This document shows positions 1-7,730 of a stretch of DNA of 16,551 nucleotides, in pieces. The notes beneath the pieces are model-generated. The model had not been told where the DNA came from, did not search any database, and saw nothing but the letters and a program-made list of their open reading frames with translations. The position numbers were made by a program, and so were the translations under genes. Numbering within the stretch: position 1 is the first letter of the stretch; the number at the start of each line of letters is the position of its first letter. This DNA is from CAZKNF01 sp964554105 (GTDB lineage Bacteria; Bacteroidota; Rhodothermia; Rhodothermales; VXPQ01), in contig CAZKNF010000076.1 of NCBI GenBank assembly GCA_964554105.1, forward strand, positions 1 through 16,551. Reading direction: 5' to 3'.

Positions 1-1211
1 GCTCGGGTTGCGTGCAGAGCATCCTCAACACGTGCCTTCTTTTCCTTCATCTCCGGCTCGGTCGATGCGCCGATTTTCAGAACGGCTACACCGCCTGAAA
101 GCTTCGCAAGCCGTTCCTGGAGCTTCTCACGATCGTAGTCGCTCGTGGTCGTGTCCATCTGCTGGCGAATTTGATTCGCACGCGCCTTGATGTCGCCCGC
201 GGATCCGGCACCATCGACAACGGTGGTGTTGTCTTTATTGCTCACGATGCGCTTCGCGCGGCCGAGGTATTCCATTGTGGCATTCTCGAGACGATAGCCC
301 TTCTCTTCCGAGATGACGGTGCCGCCGGTGAGAATCGCTAAATCTTCGAGCATAGCCTTGCGACGGTCGCCGAAGCCCGGCGCCTTGACGGCTGCAACCT
401 TCAAGGTCCCACGGAGCTTGTTCACGACGAGCGTGGCGAGTGCTTCACCTTCGATGTCCTCCGCGATCACCAGGAGGGGGGAGCCTGTCTGCGCCACCTT
501 CTCGAGCACGGGGAGAAGATCCTTCATCGTGCTGATTTTTTTGTCGTGAATCAGGATGTAGGCGTCCTCCAGGACCGTCTCCATATTGTCCGGATCCGTG
601 ACGAAGTACGGGGACAGATAGCCTCGATCGAACTGCATACCTTCGACGACATCAAGTGTCGTCTCGGTGCCCTTTGCTTCCTCGACGGTAATGACACCGT
701 CCTTTCCTACCCTCTCGAACGCGTCGGCGATTAGCTCTCCGACGGTCGTGTCGCTGTTGGCCGAAATGGACGCAACCTGCGAAATCTCGTTCTTGCCTGA
801 GATCGCGCGGCTCTGTTCGCGGATATTGGCGACGACGTCCTGCGTAGCTTTGTCGATTCCGCGCTTAAGGTCCATCGGATTCGCACCGGCCGTCACGCTT
901 TTCAGCCCGGCGTGTATAATGGCCTGCGCGAGAACCGTGGCCGTCGTCGTGCCGTCTCCGGCTACGTCACTGGTCTTAGAGGCGACCTCCTTGACCATCT
1001 GCGCGCCGACGTTCTCCAGCTTATTCTCGAGCTCGATCTCTTTTGCGACGGTCACACCGTCTTTCGTGACGGTCGGGGCGCCGAACTTCTTCTCGACGAT
1101 GACATTACGTCCCTTCGGACCGAGGGTGACCTTGACAGCGTTAGCAAGAATCTCGACGCCGCGCTTCAGCGATGCGCGCGCCTCCGTGTCGAATATGATT
1201 TGCTTAGACAT
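1..1211 (-). CDS. groEL: 60 kDa chaperonin GroEL (partial, C-terminus beyond window edge)
   Basis: This is the large chaperonin ring subunit, which with GroES encapsulates and folds non-native proteins in the cytoplasm using ATP. The minus-strand frame from the ATG at 1209-1211 stays open to the window edge and gives 403 codons of the usual roughly 540. The product begins MSKQIIFDTEAR and contains the nucleotide-binding stretch VAGDGTTTATVLAQ, the apical-domain segments GYLSPYFVTD and APGFGDRRKAML, and the returning equatorial segment GGVAVLKIGA followed by ARVEDALHATR, which carries the ATPase aspartate region. It lies 90 bp downstream of groES in the same direction, so it is almost certainly the second gene of a groESL operon under the CIRCE site at 1645-1671. 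The ribosome site is weak (AGAAG before the ATG). The last 130-odd residues lie outside the window. Confidence 0.98.
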   Translation of the reverse strand, partial: MSKQIIFDTEARASLKRGVEILANAVKVTLGPKGRNVIVEKKFGAPTVTKDGVTVAKEIELENKLENVGAQMVKEVASKTSDVAGDGTTTATVLAQAIIHAGLKSVTAGANPMDLKRGIDKATQDVVANIREQSRAISGKNEISQVASISANSDTTVGELIADAFERVGKDGVITVEEAKGTETTLDVVEGMQFDRGYLSPYFVTDPDNMETVLEDAYILIHDKKISTMKDLLPVLEKVAQTGSPLLVIAEDIEGEALATLVVNKLRGTLKVAAVKAPGFGDRRKAMLEDLAILTGGTVISEEKGYRLENATMEYLGRAKRIVSNKDNTTVVDGAGSAGDIKARANQIRQQMDTTTSDYDREKLQERLAKLSGGVAVLKIGASTEPEMKEKKARVEDALHATR

Positions 1212-1301
1212 TGCTTCTATTTTTTCGATTCGTAAATGGTAGCATGCGAATGTTCGTTTGCCGTGGTGATCCGCCGGAGCGTGAGTCGGCCGGCTCAGAA
1301 T

Positions 1302-1592
1302 TTAGCCCGCTATAATTCCGAGGATGTCGTTCTCTCGCAAAATCAGGAGGTCTTCTCCTTCAATTGCGATCTCCGTCCCCGCGTATTTTCCATAGAGTAC
1401 TTTATCTCCCTGTCCAACGGTCATGTCGATTTTGGTGCCATTCTCGACGCGTCCCGGTCCAACCGATACGACCGTGCCGCGCTGCGGCTTTTCTTTCGCC
1501 GTGTCGGGGATGTATAACCCACTTTCGGTTTTCTCCTCAGCGGCCTCCGGACGAACCACGACGCGGTCGCCGAGCGGTTTAATCGCTGCCAT
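1302..1592 (-). CDS. groES: 10 kDa co-chaperonin GroES
   Basis: This is the lid of the GroEL folding chamber, a heptameric cytoplasmic protein of 96 residues, the normal family length. It opens MAAIKPLGDRVVVRP. The mobile loop that docks on GroEL follows (EEKTESGLYIPDTAKEKPQ), then the GTVVSVGPG strand, VLYGKYAGTEI and the C-terminal LRENDILGII, all standard. The frame extends upstream to an ATG at 1616 (adding MNHKEENI), but the ATG at 1592 is preferred. It has a near-perfect AAGGAGGAG Shine-Dalgarno six bases upstream, and family members start with M(A)xIKPLGDR. It is the first gene of the groESL operon, with the CIRCE operator about 50 bp upstream, so heat-shock control by HrcA is expected. 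Confidence 0.98.
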   Translation of the reverse strand: MAAIKPLGDRVVVRPEAAEEKTESGLYIPDTAKEKPQRGTVVSVGPGRVENGTKIDMTVGQGDKVLYGKYAGTEIAIEGEDLLILRENDILGIIAG

Positions 1593-1598
1593 GATGTT

Positions 1599-1607
1599 CT
1601 CCTCCTT
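1599..1607 (-). promoter_or_regulatory. Shine-Dalgarno site that fixes the groES start
   Basis: Read on the minus strand this is AAGGAGGAG, six bases before the ATG at 1592. It selects that ATG over the in-frame ATG at 1616. It is much stronger than the sites before most other genes in this window, which fits a highly translated chaperonin gene. Confidence 0.8.
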
Positions 1608-1644
1608 ATGATTCATTTAACGAGTTGGTCGACTACAATTTGGA

Positions 1645-1671
1645 TTAGCACTCTCTGTTGCCGAGTGCCAA
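1645..1671. promoter_or_regulatory. CIRCE operator (HrcA-binding inverted repeat) of groESL
   Basis: The plus strand reads TTAGCACTC, nine bases, then GAGTGCCAA. The CIRCE consensus is TTAGCACTC-N9-GAGTGCTAA, so 17 of 18 arm positions match; the single difference (C for T in the right arm) leaves one mismatch in the palindrome. CIRCE is the binding site of the repressor HrcA, which releases groESL on heat shock. The site lies between the candidate promoter (1681-1710) and groES, so it would sit around the transcription start and 5' leader, the usual arrangement. No hrcA gene is present in the window. Confidence 0.95.
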
Positions 1672-1680
1672 ACGATCAAC

Positions 1681-1710
1681 AAGATATCGCTACCAGGGGT
1701 TCCAGGTCAA
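1681..1710 (-). promoter_or_regulatory. candidate housekeeping promoter of groESL
   Basis: On the minus strand a TTGACC box (1710-1705) and a TATCTT box (1686-1681) are separated by 18 bp. Transcription would start just inside or at the edge of the CIRCE element, so HrcA could block it. Position relative to CIRCE is the main support. The boxes are by-eye matches to the general sigma-70 pattern, and the Bacteroidota-type TAnnTTTG element is not clearly present. Confidence 0.5.
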
Positions 1711-1738
1711 GAAGTTTTGCAGTGGATAAGATGAATCC

Positions 1739-2263
1739 ATGGTTAAGGTGATGGTTGTCCAATCGACACAGAGAAGGCCGCCGCACGGATGGATTCTTGC
1801 GCTGGGAGGAACGAGCATTCTACTCGTCCTCGCGACACTACCTGTATTCGTCGGCGCCGACTTGCGAAGCATGTTGATGGTGGCGTTTTCCGGAGTCTGT
1901 CACCAGATTGCTGAACGATCTCCCCATTTCGGCGGTGTGCAACTTGCCGTGTGTCATCGATGCTATGGCATCTATCTGGCGCTGCCGATTGCTGCGTTGA
2001 TATTTCCAGCCTTGCGGCGACTGGATCCGGAAATAAACAAGGTTGCGCCGATTCTTTTGTGTACAGCCGTCGCAGTTCCTGGTGCTGACTGGTTGGCCGA
2101 TGTCCTTGGCTTCTGGAGCAATACACCCGGCAGCCGTCTACTTACGGGGGCATTCTTCGGCATGATTGCAGGCTACTTTCTCAGCCGCGCATTGACTGAG
2201 TTGTTCCGTCCCAGTTCTGTACCACGAGCGGAAGCACCGCTTTCGAGATCCTCGGGACGGTAG
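1739..2263 (+). CDS. DUF2085-type small membrane protein
   Basis: The 174-residue product is a predicted inner-membrane protein with about four hydrophobic segments (roughly residues 18-40, 76-93, 102-118 and 134-150). Between the first two lies the signature that marks the DUF2085 family: a Cys-His pair (C54-H55) with an ERS triplet, then V-C-H-R-C-Y-G-I-Y with C72 and C75. The family's function is unknown; the conserved Cys/His residues suggest metal or redox chemistry at the membrane, which is inference. The start at 1739 is the first ATG; an in-frame ATG at 1751 is possible and neither has a strong ribosome site. The gene is divergent from groES across a 146-bp region holding the groESL promoter and CIRCE. 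The last 20 residues are polar and look unstructured. Confidence 0.8.
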   Translation: MVKVMVVQSTQRRPPHGWILALGGTSILLVLATLPVFVGADLRSMLMVAFSGVCHQIAERSPHFGGVQLAVCHRCYGIYLALPIAALIFPALRRLDPEINKVAPILLCTAVAVPGADWLADVLGFWSNTPGSRLLTGAFFGMIAGYFLSRALTELFRPSSVPRAEAPLSRSSGR

Positions 2264-2379
2264 TAAAAAGCGGACGAGATCTATATCTTCCGGCAGATTT
2301 CGTCCACGCACCCGGACTGACCGGGAATTTGAGCACCGGCATCGCAAAGCCTGACCCATCAACACGTCGACCAACCCAT

Positions 2380-2892
2380 ATGCCTGACAAGTCACAGTCG
2401 ATTCTATTAGCCGGCGCCGCCGTCGGTGTAGCAGCCACCTTGGTGAGTCTGGTGCCCGTTGTGGGAGGGTGCGTTGCGTGCCTTATATATATAGGAGCGG
2501 GAGTTATGGCGGTCTGGCATTACACGGATCGACATCAGCTCACTATCGGAGGTGGACAGGGAGCGGGGTTGGGGGCTTTGGCCGCCCTCGTGGCGATGGT
2601 GGTTTCCGGTCTGCTGTCGTTCCTTTTTACAACTATCGGTCTTACACCGCCTCTTCGCCAGGTAATTTCGGAACAGCTGAGTACGTCCGGGTTGGATCCT
2701 GCGCAGGCCGATCAGTTTATGGAGATGGCATCGTCTCCACTTTTCATCGTCGGGGTCATCTTATTTGTCGCTGTCATTTATGCACTTCTCGGCGCACTGG
2801 GCGGTGCGATCGGAGCGAGCGCGTTCAAGCCTGGCGGGGATTTGCGTCAGGAACCGACGATCGACAATCCTGCCGAAGGAAGGGTGGAATAG
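2380..2892 (+). CDS. polytopic membrane protein, function unknown
   Basis: I do not recognise this 170-residue product. It has about four hydrophobic segments (roughly residues 8-27, 29-47, 60-86 and 119-147), many small-residue steps (GGGQGAGLGAL, GALGGAIGASAF) typical of tightly packed helices, and a polar loop around 88-115 (QVISEQLSTSGLDPAQADQF). Two cysteines (C31, C34) lie in the second hydrophobic segment. The frame could begin earlier at a TTG (2329), but the added residues are polar and Pro/Thr-rich, so the ATG at 2380 is preferred. It follows the DUF2085 gene by 116 bp in the same direction and could be co-transcribed. It converges with the minus-strand gene ending at 2996; no strong terminator is evident in the 103 bp between. 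Confidence 0.65.
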   Translation: MPDKSQSILLAGAAVGVAATLVSLVPVVGGCVACLIYIGAGVMAVWHYTDRHQLTIGGGQGAGLGALAALVAMVVSGLLSFLFTTIGLTPPLRQVISEQLSTSGLDPAQADQFMEMASSPLFIVGVILFVAVIYALLGALGGAIGASAFKPGGDLRQEPTIDNPAEGRVE

Positions 2893-2995
2893 CTGATTGA
2901 GTGAGTGCGCCGTTTGATGGCTCGTTATCGAGCACTGGCCGAGAGAAAAGCAGATGTACGGTCGGATCGGCGGCCACCGACTGACGCATGTCCTG

Positions 2996-3658
2996 CTATC
3001 GGTGGGGGCGAATCGAACGGGGTCGGTCGAGTACTTCCTTCAGTAAGAACACTTCCCGAAGCGAGTCCGCCCGAGAAAGACGTTTCCGTACAAACGCCGA
3101 GTCCATTCTTTGAGACGGAGGTCGCTTCGCGACTTCCAAGCTTTCGCGTGCTTTCAACCGAGAACGTGCATCGCTGCCTGTTTTAGAGCCGCGATCCCGA
3201 TCTGGCGTCGTGATCTTAGTAGGGCGCCGAATGCCGCCACCGACTCCTTTGGGCGCGGTCTGCTTTGCAGGTAGCTCAGCTGTGCGAGTGGTCGGTATTC
3301 TTGTCTCCGGTGGAGATCGGTCAACATCTACATACTGCTCGCCGGTCGAAGGGGCTGTCGTGACTTCCAGTTCTCGTTCTTCGCGGCTCTCCGTTTCTGG
3401 CGCAGGTGCGGGTGCAGGGACTTGCTCGGTTGGTTCTGGGAAGCCTAACGCGCGTCGGATCTCGTGCAGCGCCTCGTCGAGTTCCGGGTCACGCGGCTTG
3501 CGTTTCGATGCGGGTCGGGGACGCGTGTCTGGCGCATCCGTAGTACGCTGCTTCGGAGCATCGGACGGCCGTCGCTGCTTCTGCTTTTTCCGTCCTCCCA
3601 GTATCTGGAAAATCAGATAGAATACCAGTAAGACGACCCAGAAATATTCACCGTCCAT
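2996..3658 (-). CDS. single-pass membrane protein with long Arg/Pro/Glu-rich tail, function unknown
   Basis: The 220-residue product has one N-terminal hydrophobic helix (residues 5-20, FWVVLLVFYLIFQILG) directly followed by a basic cluster (GGRKKQKQRR), which predicts an N-out/C-in anchor with a cytoplasmic tail. Most of the tail is low-complexity and rich in Pro, Arg, Thr and Glu, with a short helical patch at about 75-93 (ELDEALHEIRRALGFPEP). A final helical segment, ADSLREVFLLKEVLDRPRSI at about residues 195-214, looks like a docking motif, since it is the most regular part of an otherwise disordered tail. I cannot assign a function. The ATG at 3658 lies 30 bp after the stop of the S8 protease gene in the same direction, so the two are probably co-transcribed. 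Confidence 0.65.
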   Translation of the reverse strand: MDGEYFWVVLLVFYLIFQILGGRKKQKQRRPSDAPKQRTTDAPDTRPRPASKRKPRDPELDEALHEIRRALGFPEPTEQVPAPAPAPETESREERELEVTTAPSTGEQYVDVDRSPPETRIPTTRTAELPAKQTAPKGVGGGIRRPTKITTPDRDRGSKTGSDARSRLKARESLEVAKRPPSQRMDSAFVRKRLSRADSLREVFLLKEVLDRPRSIRPHR

Positions 3659-3688
3659 GAGAGGGGTAACTGTCTAAAGGACCATTCT

Positions 3689-6007
3689 TTAGCGGACGAG
3701 CACCATTCGGTGTGTTGCGACTCCGCTAGGAGTTTCGACCCGGGCAAAATACACTCCTGCGGGCCAATGTGCACCATCTACGGGGAAGCGATGTCTTCCC
3801 GCAGGTAGATTCCCATCCTGGAGTGTCACTAATCTTCGGGCTACGACATCAAAGACCTCGACGCGCACATGCTGCATTCTGGGTAAGTCGATTTCGACCG
3901 TTGTGCGGTCGCTGAATGGATTCGGATAGTTCGATAGGATCGCGTACGTCTCGGGCGGAGGAATGTTGATCTCAGTTCGGCCTGCCGTGAACGTCTCGCC
4001 GCCGGAGACGAAGACGAGGCGGTACACATACCGCCCGGAGATGGAATACGCATCCGTAAACTCATAGTCGCTCCGACCTTCGTTCGAGCTGCTGATCTCT
4101 CCAACAGACACGAAGTCGTCGTCCGCAACACTCTTGTCAAATACGGGCTTAATTGGTGCGCGCTCAATTACGAAGGAGCCCGGCGTCCGTTCGAACAGCG
4201 TCCTCCACGAAAGATGCGTACCCTCCACAGATGCATCGGCGGTCAAATGCGAGATAGCTACGGGCGCACTGAGATCGATGACGCCGGACGCTACAAGAGA
4301 AAAGCGCTGGGGATGGCCTCCGTACAGCTCGTCCTTGTGTGAGATAATCACCGTGTAGACACCGGTGTCGGCGGTCGCCACGAAAATCTGCTCGACGGGA
4401 TCGAGGGTGTTGTCGCCGGGACGGGCGTTTTCCAGTGGTTGGGATGGATTAAGCGTGTACGGTAGGTGGGTCTCGCCCGACGCATCGTGGCGGAGCCGGA
4501 CGTCGAGATCATTCCTCAGATGCGGAGTCGGATCGTTGAGTGAAGAGGGCCCGACGAGAGATTGGCGTGTGCCCGGCGGATCCGACCAGCTCAAGGTAAT
4601 CCTCACAGGTCCCGGCTCTCGGACGCTTACGCTCTGCGTGAAGGTTTCGCCTTCATGGAGGTCATTCTCCAACAGACCGATCGGATTGCTCGTCGCCTCA
4701 ATGATCTGTTCAGAAGCTGCCTCCGTGTTAAGCAGTCCCCAGCCGGTTTCATAATCCGGACCTGGACGCCCGATATCCCTGGCGGTATGTAGGGCCAGGC
4801 CCTTCAGGGAGGAAGCGAGCATAAACTCGCCGTAGAATTCTTCATACTGCTGTTGGAGGAGGAGCAGTGATCCCGCGATGTTCGGCGTCGCCATGGACGT
4901 GCCGCTTGCACGGGCATAACTTGTTGATCCGGTCAATGAGAGGGAGTAAAGATTTTCGCCGAGCCCCACCAGATCCGGCTTGACCCGCCCGTCGTCGGTC
5001 TGGCCAAAGCTGCTGAACGAGCTGACCTGGGCACTTCCGCCGGATCGCAGGTAGCCGATCGAACCGATTGTCAACACGTTTTTGGCGACCGCGCCGCCTG
5101 AAATGGTATCAAAACCGTCGCTGCCGCCATCCGCCGGAATGCTTCTGTCGTCGACCGAGAAGGTCTCGTAATTGCCCGAAGCGCCAAGAGCACGGAAGGT
5201 CCCCGTCGACGGTCCGTGGTCCACTCGATCATTTCCTGCAGCTAAAACGGGGAGATAGTGCGGATTCGAATAGCTGACGCGGTCGTACTGGATCGCCTCT
5301 ACACCATACCAGCCGAAGGCGACGTCCTCGACTTCGGATATTGATGAGTTTCCGAGCCAATACCATCGATCTCCGGTACCCTCGATATCTCCGAAATGCC
5401 AGCCGGCGATCGTGCCGTAGGAATGATTAGACACGAGCAGTCCTTCCTCCGCCTCGGTGGACATCTCTGAGGCGTCGTTCGTCCAGTCATAGGATCTGAC
5501 CAAACTCTCATAGGCCATGCCGCGGGCATCTGCATCGAGCCCGGCTGCGGCCAATGTGCCGCCCACGTGGGTGGCGTGGTGAGAATCGTCCGCGTCATCG
5601 CCATAGCTGACGCGCCCGGCCAATTCCGCGTGTCCGCCATGCACACGTCCTTCATCCCAGATCCCTATCTGCAGACCTGCACCTGTGAGATCGAGATTCA
5701 TCCGCTGACCCGGGTACAGATGATAAGTGCCGGTGGCCTCGGCAGCTGCATGGTTGGTAGCGGCAACGTATATCGGACGCCCGTCGTCGATGGCTACTAG
5801 CTCGACATGGCGACCGTTTGATTGACGGATCCGAGTCGGCAATCCGCGTTCTCGCGCCCATTCACGCGCCGAGTCGGACGTCACCCGCTCCATTTCACGG
5901 ACGTCCCCCAGCAGCCGTCGCGCATATTCCTGCCGCTCCTGAGCAAGGACGGGCTGCGCCGCGTACGCAATAGTGGACAGCAATAGAGTGACAAGTAGTG
6001 CGCGCAT
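3689..6007 (-). CDS. secreted subtilisin-like (S8) serine protease with T9SS C-terminal sorting domain
   Basis: The 772-residue product is an exported serine endopeptidase. It has a Sec signal peptide (residues 1 to about 23, ending PVLAQ), a short N-terminal region, then the S8 catalytic domain. The triad is visible: D118 in LQIGIWDEG, H144 in SHHATHVGGT and S371 in ASGTSMATPNIAG, with oxyanion-hole N259 in VLAAGNDR. After it come a beta-rich region (about 445-575), a fibronectin-like stretch (about 580-680) and a terminal domain of about 80 residues. That domain opens with NYPNPFSDRTTVEI and ends with PAGVYFARV and HRMVLVR, the typical type A sorting signal recognised by the type IX system and cleaved at the cell surface. 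The ATG at 6007 is preferred over an in-frame TTG at 6013. The natural substrate cannot be told from sequence. Confidence 0.93.
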   Translation of the reverse strand: MRALLVTLLLSTIAYAAQPVLAQERQEYARRLLGDVREMERVTSDSAREWARERGLPTRIRQSNGRHVELVAIDDGRPIYVAATNHAAAEATGTYHLYPGQRMNLDLTGAGLQIGIWDEGRVHGGHAELAGRVSYGDDADDSHHATHVGGTLAAAGLDADARGMAYESLVRSYDWTNDASEMSTEAEEGLLVSNHSYGTIAGWHFGDIEGTGDRWYWLGNSSISEVEDVAFGWYGVEAIQYDRVSYSNPHYLPVLAAGNDRVDHGPSTGTFRALGASGNYETFSVDDRSIPADGGSDGFDTISGGAVAKNVLTIGSIGYLRSGGSAQVSSFSSFGQTDDGRVKPDLVGLGENLYSLSLTGSTSYARASGTSMATPNIAGSLLLLQQQYEEFYGEFMLASSLKGLALHTARDIGRPGPDYETGWGLLNTEAASEQIIEATSNPIGLLENDLHEGETFTQSVSVREPGPVRITLSWSDPPGTRQSLVGPSSLNDPTPHLRNDLDVRLRHDASGETHLPYTLNPSQPLENARPGDNTLDPVEQIFVATADTGVYTVIISHKDELYGGHPQRFSLVASGVIDLSAPVAISHLTADASVEGTHLSWRTLFERTPGSFVIERAPIKPVFDKSVADDDFVSVGEISSSNEGRSDYEFTDAYSISGRYVYRLVFVSGGETFTAGRTEINIPPPETYAILSNYPNPFSDRTTVEIDLPRMQHVRVEVFDVVARRLVTLQDGNLPAGRHRFPVDGAHWPAGVYFARVETPSGVATHRMVLVR

Positions 6008-6092
6008 CGTCAATCGGGCCGGTGCCCGCTTCAGATTTCAAGAAAATGATCTGGTGCGTCACGACTGCAAATACGACACCAGAAACCGATGC

Positions 6093-6121
6093 GATCCCGT
6101 TCGTACTGCTAAGAAGGGATC
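6093..6121 (-). terminator. hairpin downstream of mutY, possible terminator
   Basis: GATCCC (6093-6098) pairs with GGGATC (6116-6121), and TTC pairs with GAA inside it across one bulged G, giving about nine pairs around a ten-base loop. It starts nine bases beyond the mutY stop codon and lies upstream of the protease gene. There is no clear U-tract on the minus strand after it, so it may instead be a processing or attenuation hairpin. Confidence 0.35.
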
Positions 6122-6129
6122 TTCGTGCC

Positions 6130-7248
6130 TCACGTGTCGGTGGAAACGTGCGTCTTGCGCTTCCCGCGCACGAGCTCTTCGATCAGGCGACGGTTGGCAC
6201 GGGGGAAAGCATATGCATCAAGCGAGTCCAGGCCTACCCACTTGAGCGGTTCGCCGCGCGCAGACATTGGGACGCCACTGACGATCTCGCACCGATATGC
6301 GTGCAGCGTGATGCGAAAATGGCTGTATGCGTGCGCAAGCCTGTAGAAAAAACTCTGTACGGAGACATCGATTTCGAGCTCCTCATTCAATTCCCTAACG
6401 CACGCGGCTTCGAGCGTCTCATCTTGCCGACGTTTCCCACCGGGAAATTCCCAGAGCCCACCAAGCATCGCTTCGTCCGGTCGCCGCTGAATGAGGAGGC
6501 GACCGGAGGCATCGAAAATGAGGGCGACGACGACATCGAAGTGTGGAATGGGGGCACGTGATGAGCGTACCGGAAACGCCTCGGGTGTGCCGCGACGTCG
6601 AGCCTCACAGGCTTTGGCAATCGGACACTCTGTACACAGCGGCGAATGCGGCGTGCAGATGCGGGCTCCGAGCTCCATCACCGCTTGATTGTGGTCGCCG
6701 GGACCTGTCGGATCCACCAGGCGGTCCGCGGCCGCCTGCAGCGCGCGCCTTGACCCTGCCTTCCGGATATCGGACGTGAACGCAAAGAACCTCGAAAGCA
6801 CTCGGACTACGTTCCCATCCAGTGCCGCGAGAGGTCGATCGAAGGCGATTGAGAGGACTGCTGCCGCAGTGTACGGGCCAACGCCGGGCAGCGAGCGGAT
6901 TTCATCGAGCGTGTCCGGCACTTCTCCACCGAAACTCTCGACGACCTCTTGCGCGGCACGGTGCAGGTTGCGTGCTCGGGAGTAGTAGCCGAGTCCTTCC
7001 CAGCACAGCAGGACGTCGTCAACGTTCGCGTTGGCGAGGTCCTGCACCGTCGGAAACCGCTCGAGAAATCGGCGATAGTACGGTGTCGCCTGATCGACGC
7101 GCGTTTGTTGAAGCATCACCTCAGAGAGCCAGATCCGGTACGGATCGTCAGTTTCTCTCCACGGGAGTGCTCGGCGCGCCGTTGCAAACCAGGCAGCCAG
7201 ATCGGACCGGAATAGTTTTTTGTGTTCGTCAGAGACGTGGATTTGCAC
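6130..7248 (-). CDS. mutY: A/G-specific adenine DNA glycosylase MutY
   Basis: The 372-residue product removes adenine mispaired with 8-oxoguanine, preventing G:C to T:A changes. It has the helix-hairpin-helix glycosylase fold: catalytic E43 in SEVMLQQTRV, the hairpin LPGVGPYTAAAV (120-131) and catalytic D144 in AALDGNVVRV. The [4Fe-4S] cluster ligands follow as C198-X6-C205-X2-C208-X5-C214. The C-terminal third (about 235-360) is the MutT-like 8-oxoguanine recognition domain, with GGLWEFPGGK, a nearly complete NUDIX-like helix (RELNEELEI) and HAYSHFRITLHAY. Start is a GTG at 7248, 12 bp after the stop of the upstream secreted-protein gene, so the two probably share a transcript. No clear ribosome site precedes the GTG. 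Confidence 0.97.
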   Translation of the reverse strand: MQIHVSDEHKKLFRSDLAAWFATARRALPWRETDDPYRIWLSEVMLQQTRVDQATPYYRRFLERFPTVQDLANANVDDVLLCWEGLGYYSRARNLHRAAQEVVESFGGEVPDTLDEIRSLPGVGPYTAAAVLSIAFDRPLAALDGNVVRVLSRFFAFTSDIRKAGSRRALQAAADRLVDPTGPGDHNQAVMELGARICTPHSPLCTECPIAKACEARRRGTPEAFPVRSSRAPIPHFDVVVALIFDASGRLLIQRRPDEAMLGGLWEFPGGKRRQDETLEAACVRELNEELEIDVSVQSFFYRLAHAYSHFRITLHAYRCEIVSGVPMSARGEPLKWVGLDSLDAYAFPRANRRLIEELVRGKRKTHVSTDT

Positions 7249-7260
7249 GATGGTGCGTTG

Positions 7261-7698
7261 TTAGTCGACGGTGACGGAGACGACGAGGGTGTCCGTCGAT
7301 ACCGAATCGATGACGGCAGCGATCAAAACATCGTGCGACCCTGCATCATCCGGCAGCGTTCGCCACATGAAGGAACGGTCGACCAACCCGCTGAGCGCCG
7401 GGGCGCGCACAAGCGCATACTGATTTACTGGTCTGCCTCCCACCTCACCGGGTAGCGCGATGATCAGGATCTCGCCGCCCTGAATATGATGGCGCAGCGT
7501 ATCCTCTACCGACCGCGGCAGGATGCCGCTCTCTAAGTGGTGCACGGCTCGCGAGACCCCACCTGATGTTGTGGAACGAGCCCATGCATCGCTCGTTGGT
7601 GCCTGCGTGGCGTGTTCGAGGGATGTGGGCTGCGCCGACACAACGACTCCGATCCATATGGACAGCAGTCCCGCCATGATGTTCTTCCATCTGATCAT
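7261..7698 (-). CDS. small secreted protein of unknown function upstream of mutY
   Basis: The 145-residue product has a classic Sec signal peptide (basic MIRWK, hydrophobic core AGLLSIWIGVVV, likely cut after SAQ near residue 23). No lipobox cysteine is present, so it is expected to be periplasmic or surface-exposed rather than a lipoprotein. The mature part has a helical first half and beta-like strands near the end (GEILIIALP, DTLVVSVTVD). I do not recognise a domain. The ATG at 7698 is preferred because it supplies the positively charged signal-peptide start; an in-frame ATG at 7677 would remove it. It lies 12 bp before mutY in the same direction and is divergent from the BamA-like gene with only 32 bp between the start codons. 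Confidence 0.7.
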   Translation of the reverse strand: MIRWKNIMAGLLSIWIGVVVSAQPTSLEHATQAPTSDAWARSTTSGGVSRAVHHLESGILPRSVEDTLRHHIQGGEILIIALPGEVGGRPVNQYALVRAPALSGLVDRSFMWRTLPDDAGSHDVLIAAVIDSVSTDTLVVSVTVD

Positions 7699-7730
7699 GC
7701 CGTCAATATATCAAAAACAGCCGCTGAAGC

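Noticed and set aside
667..1242. 191-codon open frame on the plus strand opposite groEL
   Set aside because: It is the antisense shadow of a highly conserved gene; its translation is Ser/Thr/Ala-rich with no recognisable domain.
2909..2990. short inverted repeats (GCTCG-TTAT-CGAGC and GTCGG/CCGAC) between the convergent genes ending at 2892 and 2996
   Set aside because: Stems are only about five pairs with no T-run; too weak to call a terminator.
3210..3620. 136-codon plus-strand frame inside the 2996-3658 gene region
   Set aside because: It is a Ser/Gly/Arg-rich mirror of the low-complexity tail; the minus-strand frame has a coherent membrane helix followed by a basic stop-transfer cluster and an ATG close behind the protease gene.
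5998..6561. 187-codon plus-strand frame opposite the end of mutY
   Set aside because: It lies opposite the MutT-like domain of MutY, whose reading frame is certain; it shows no family motif.
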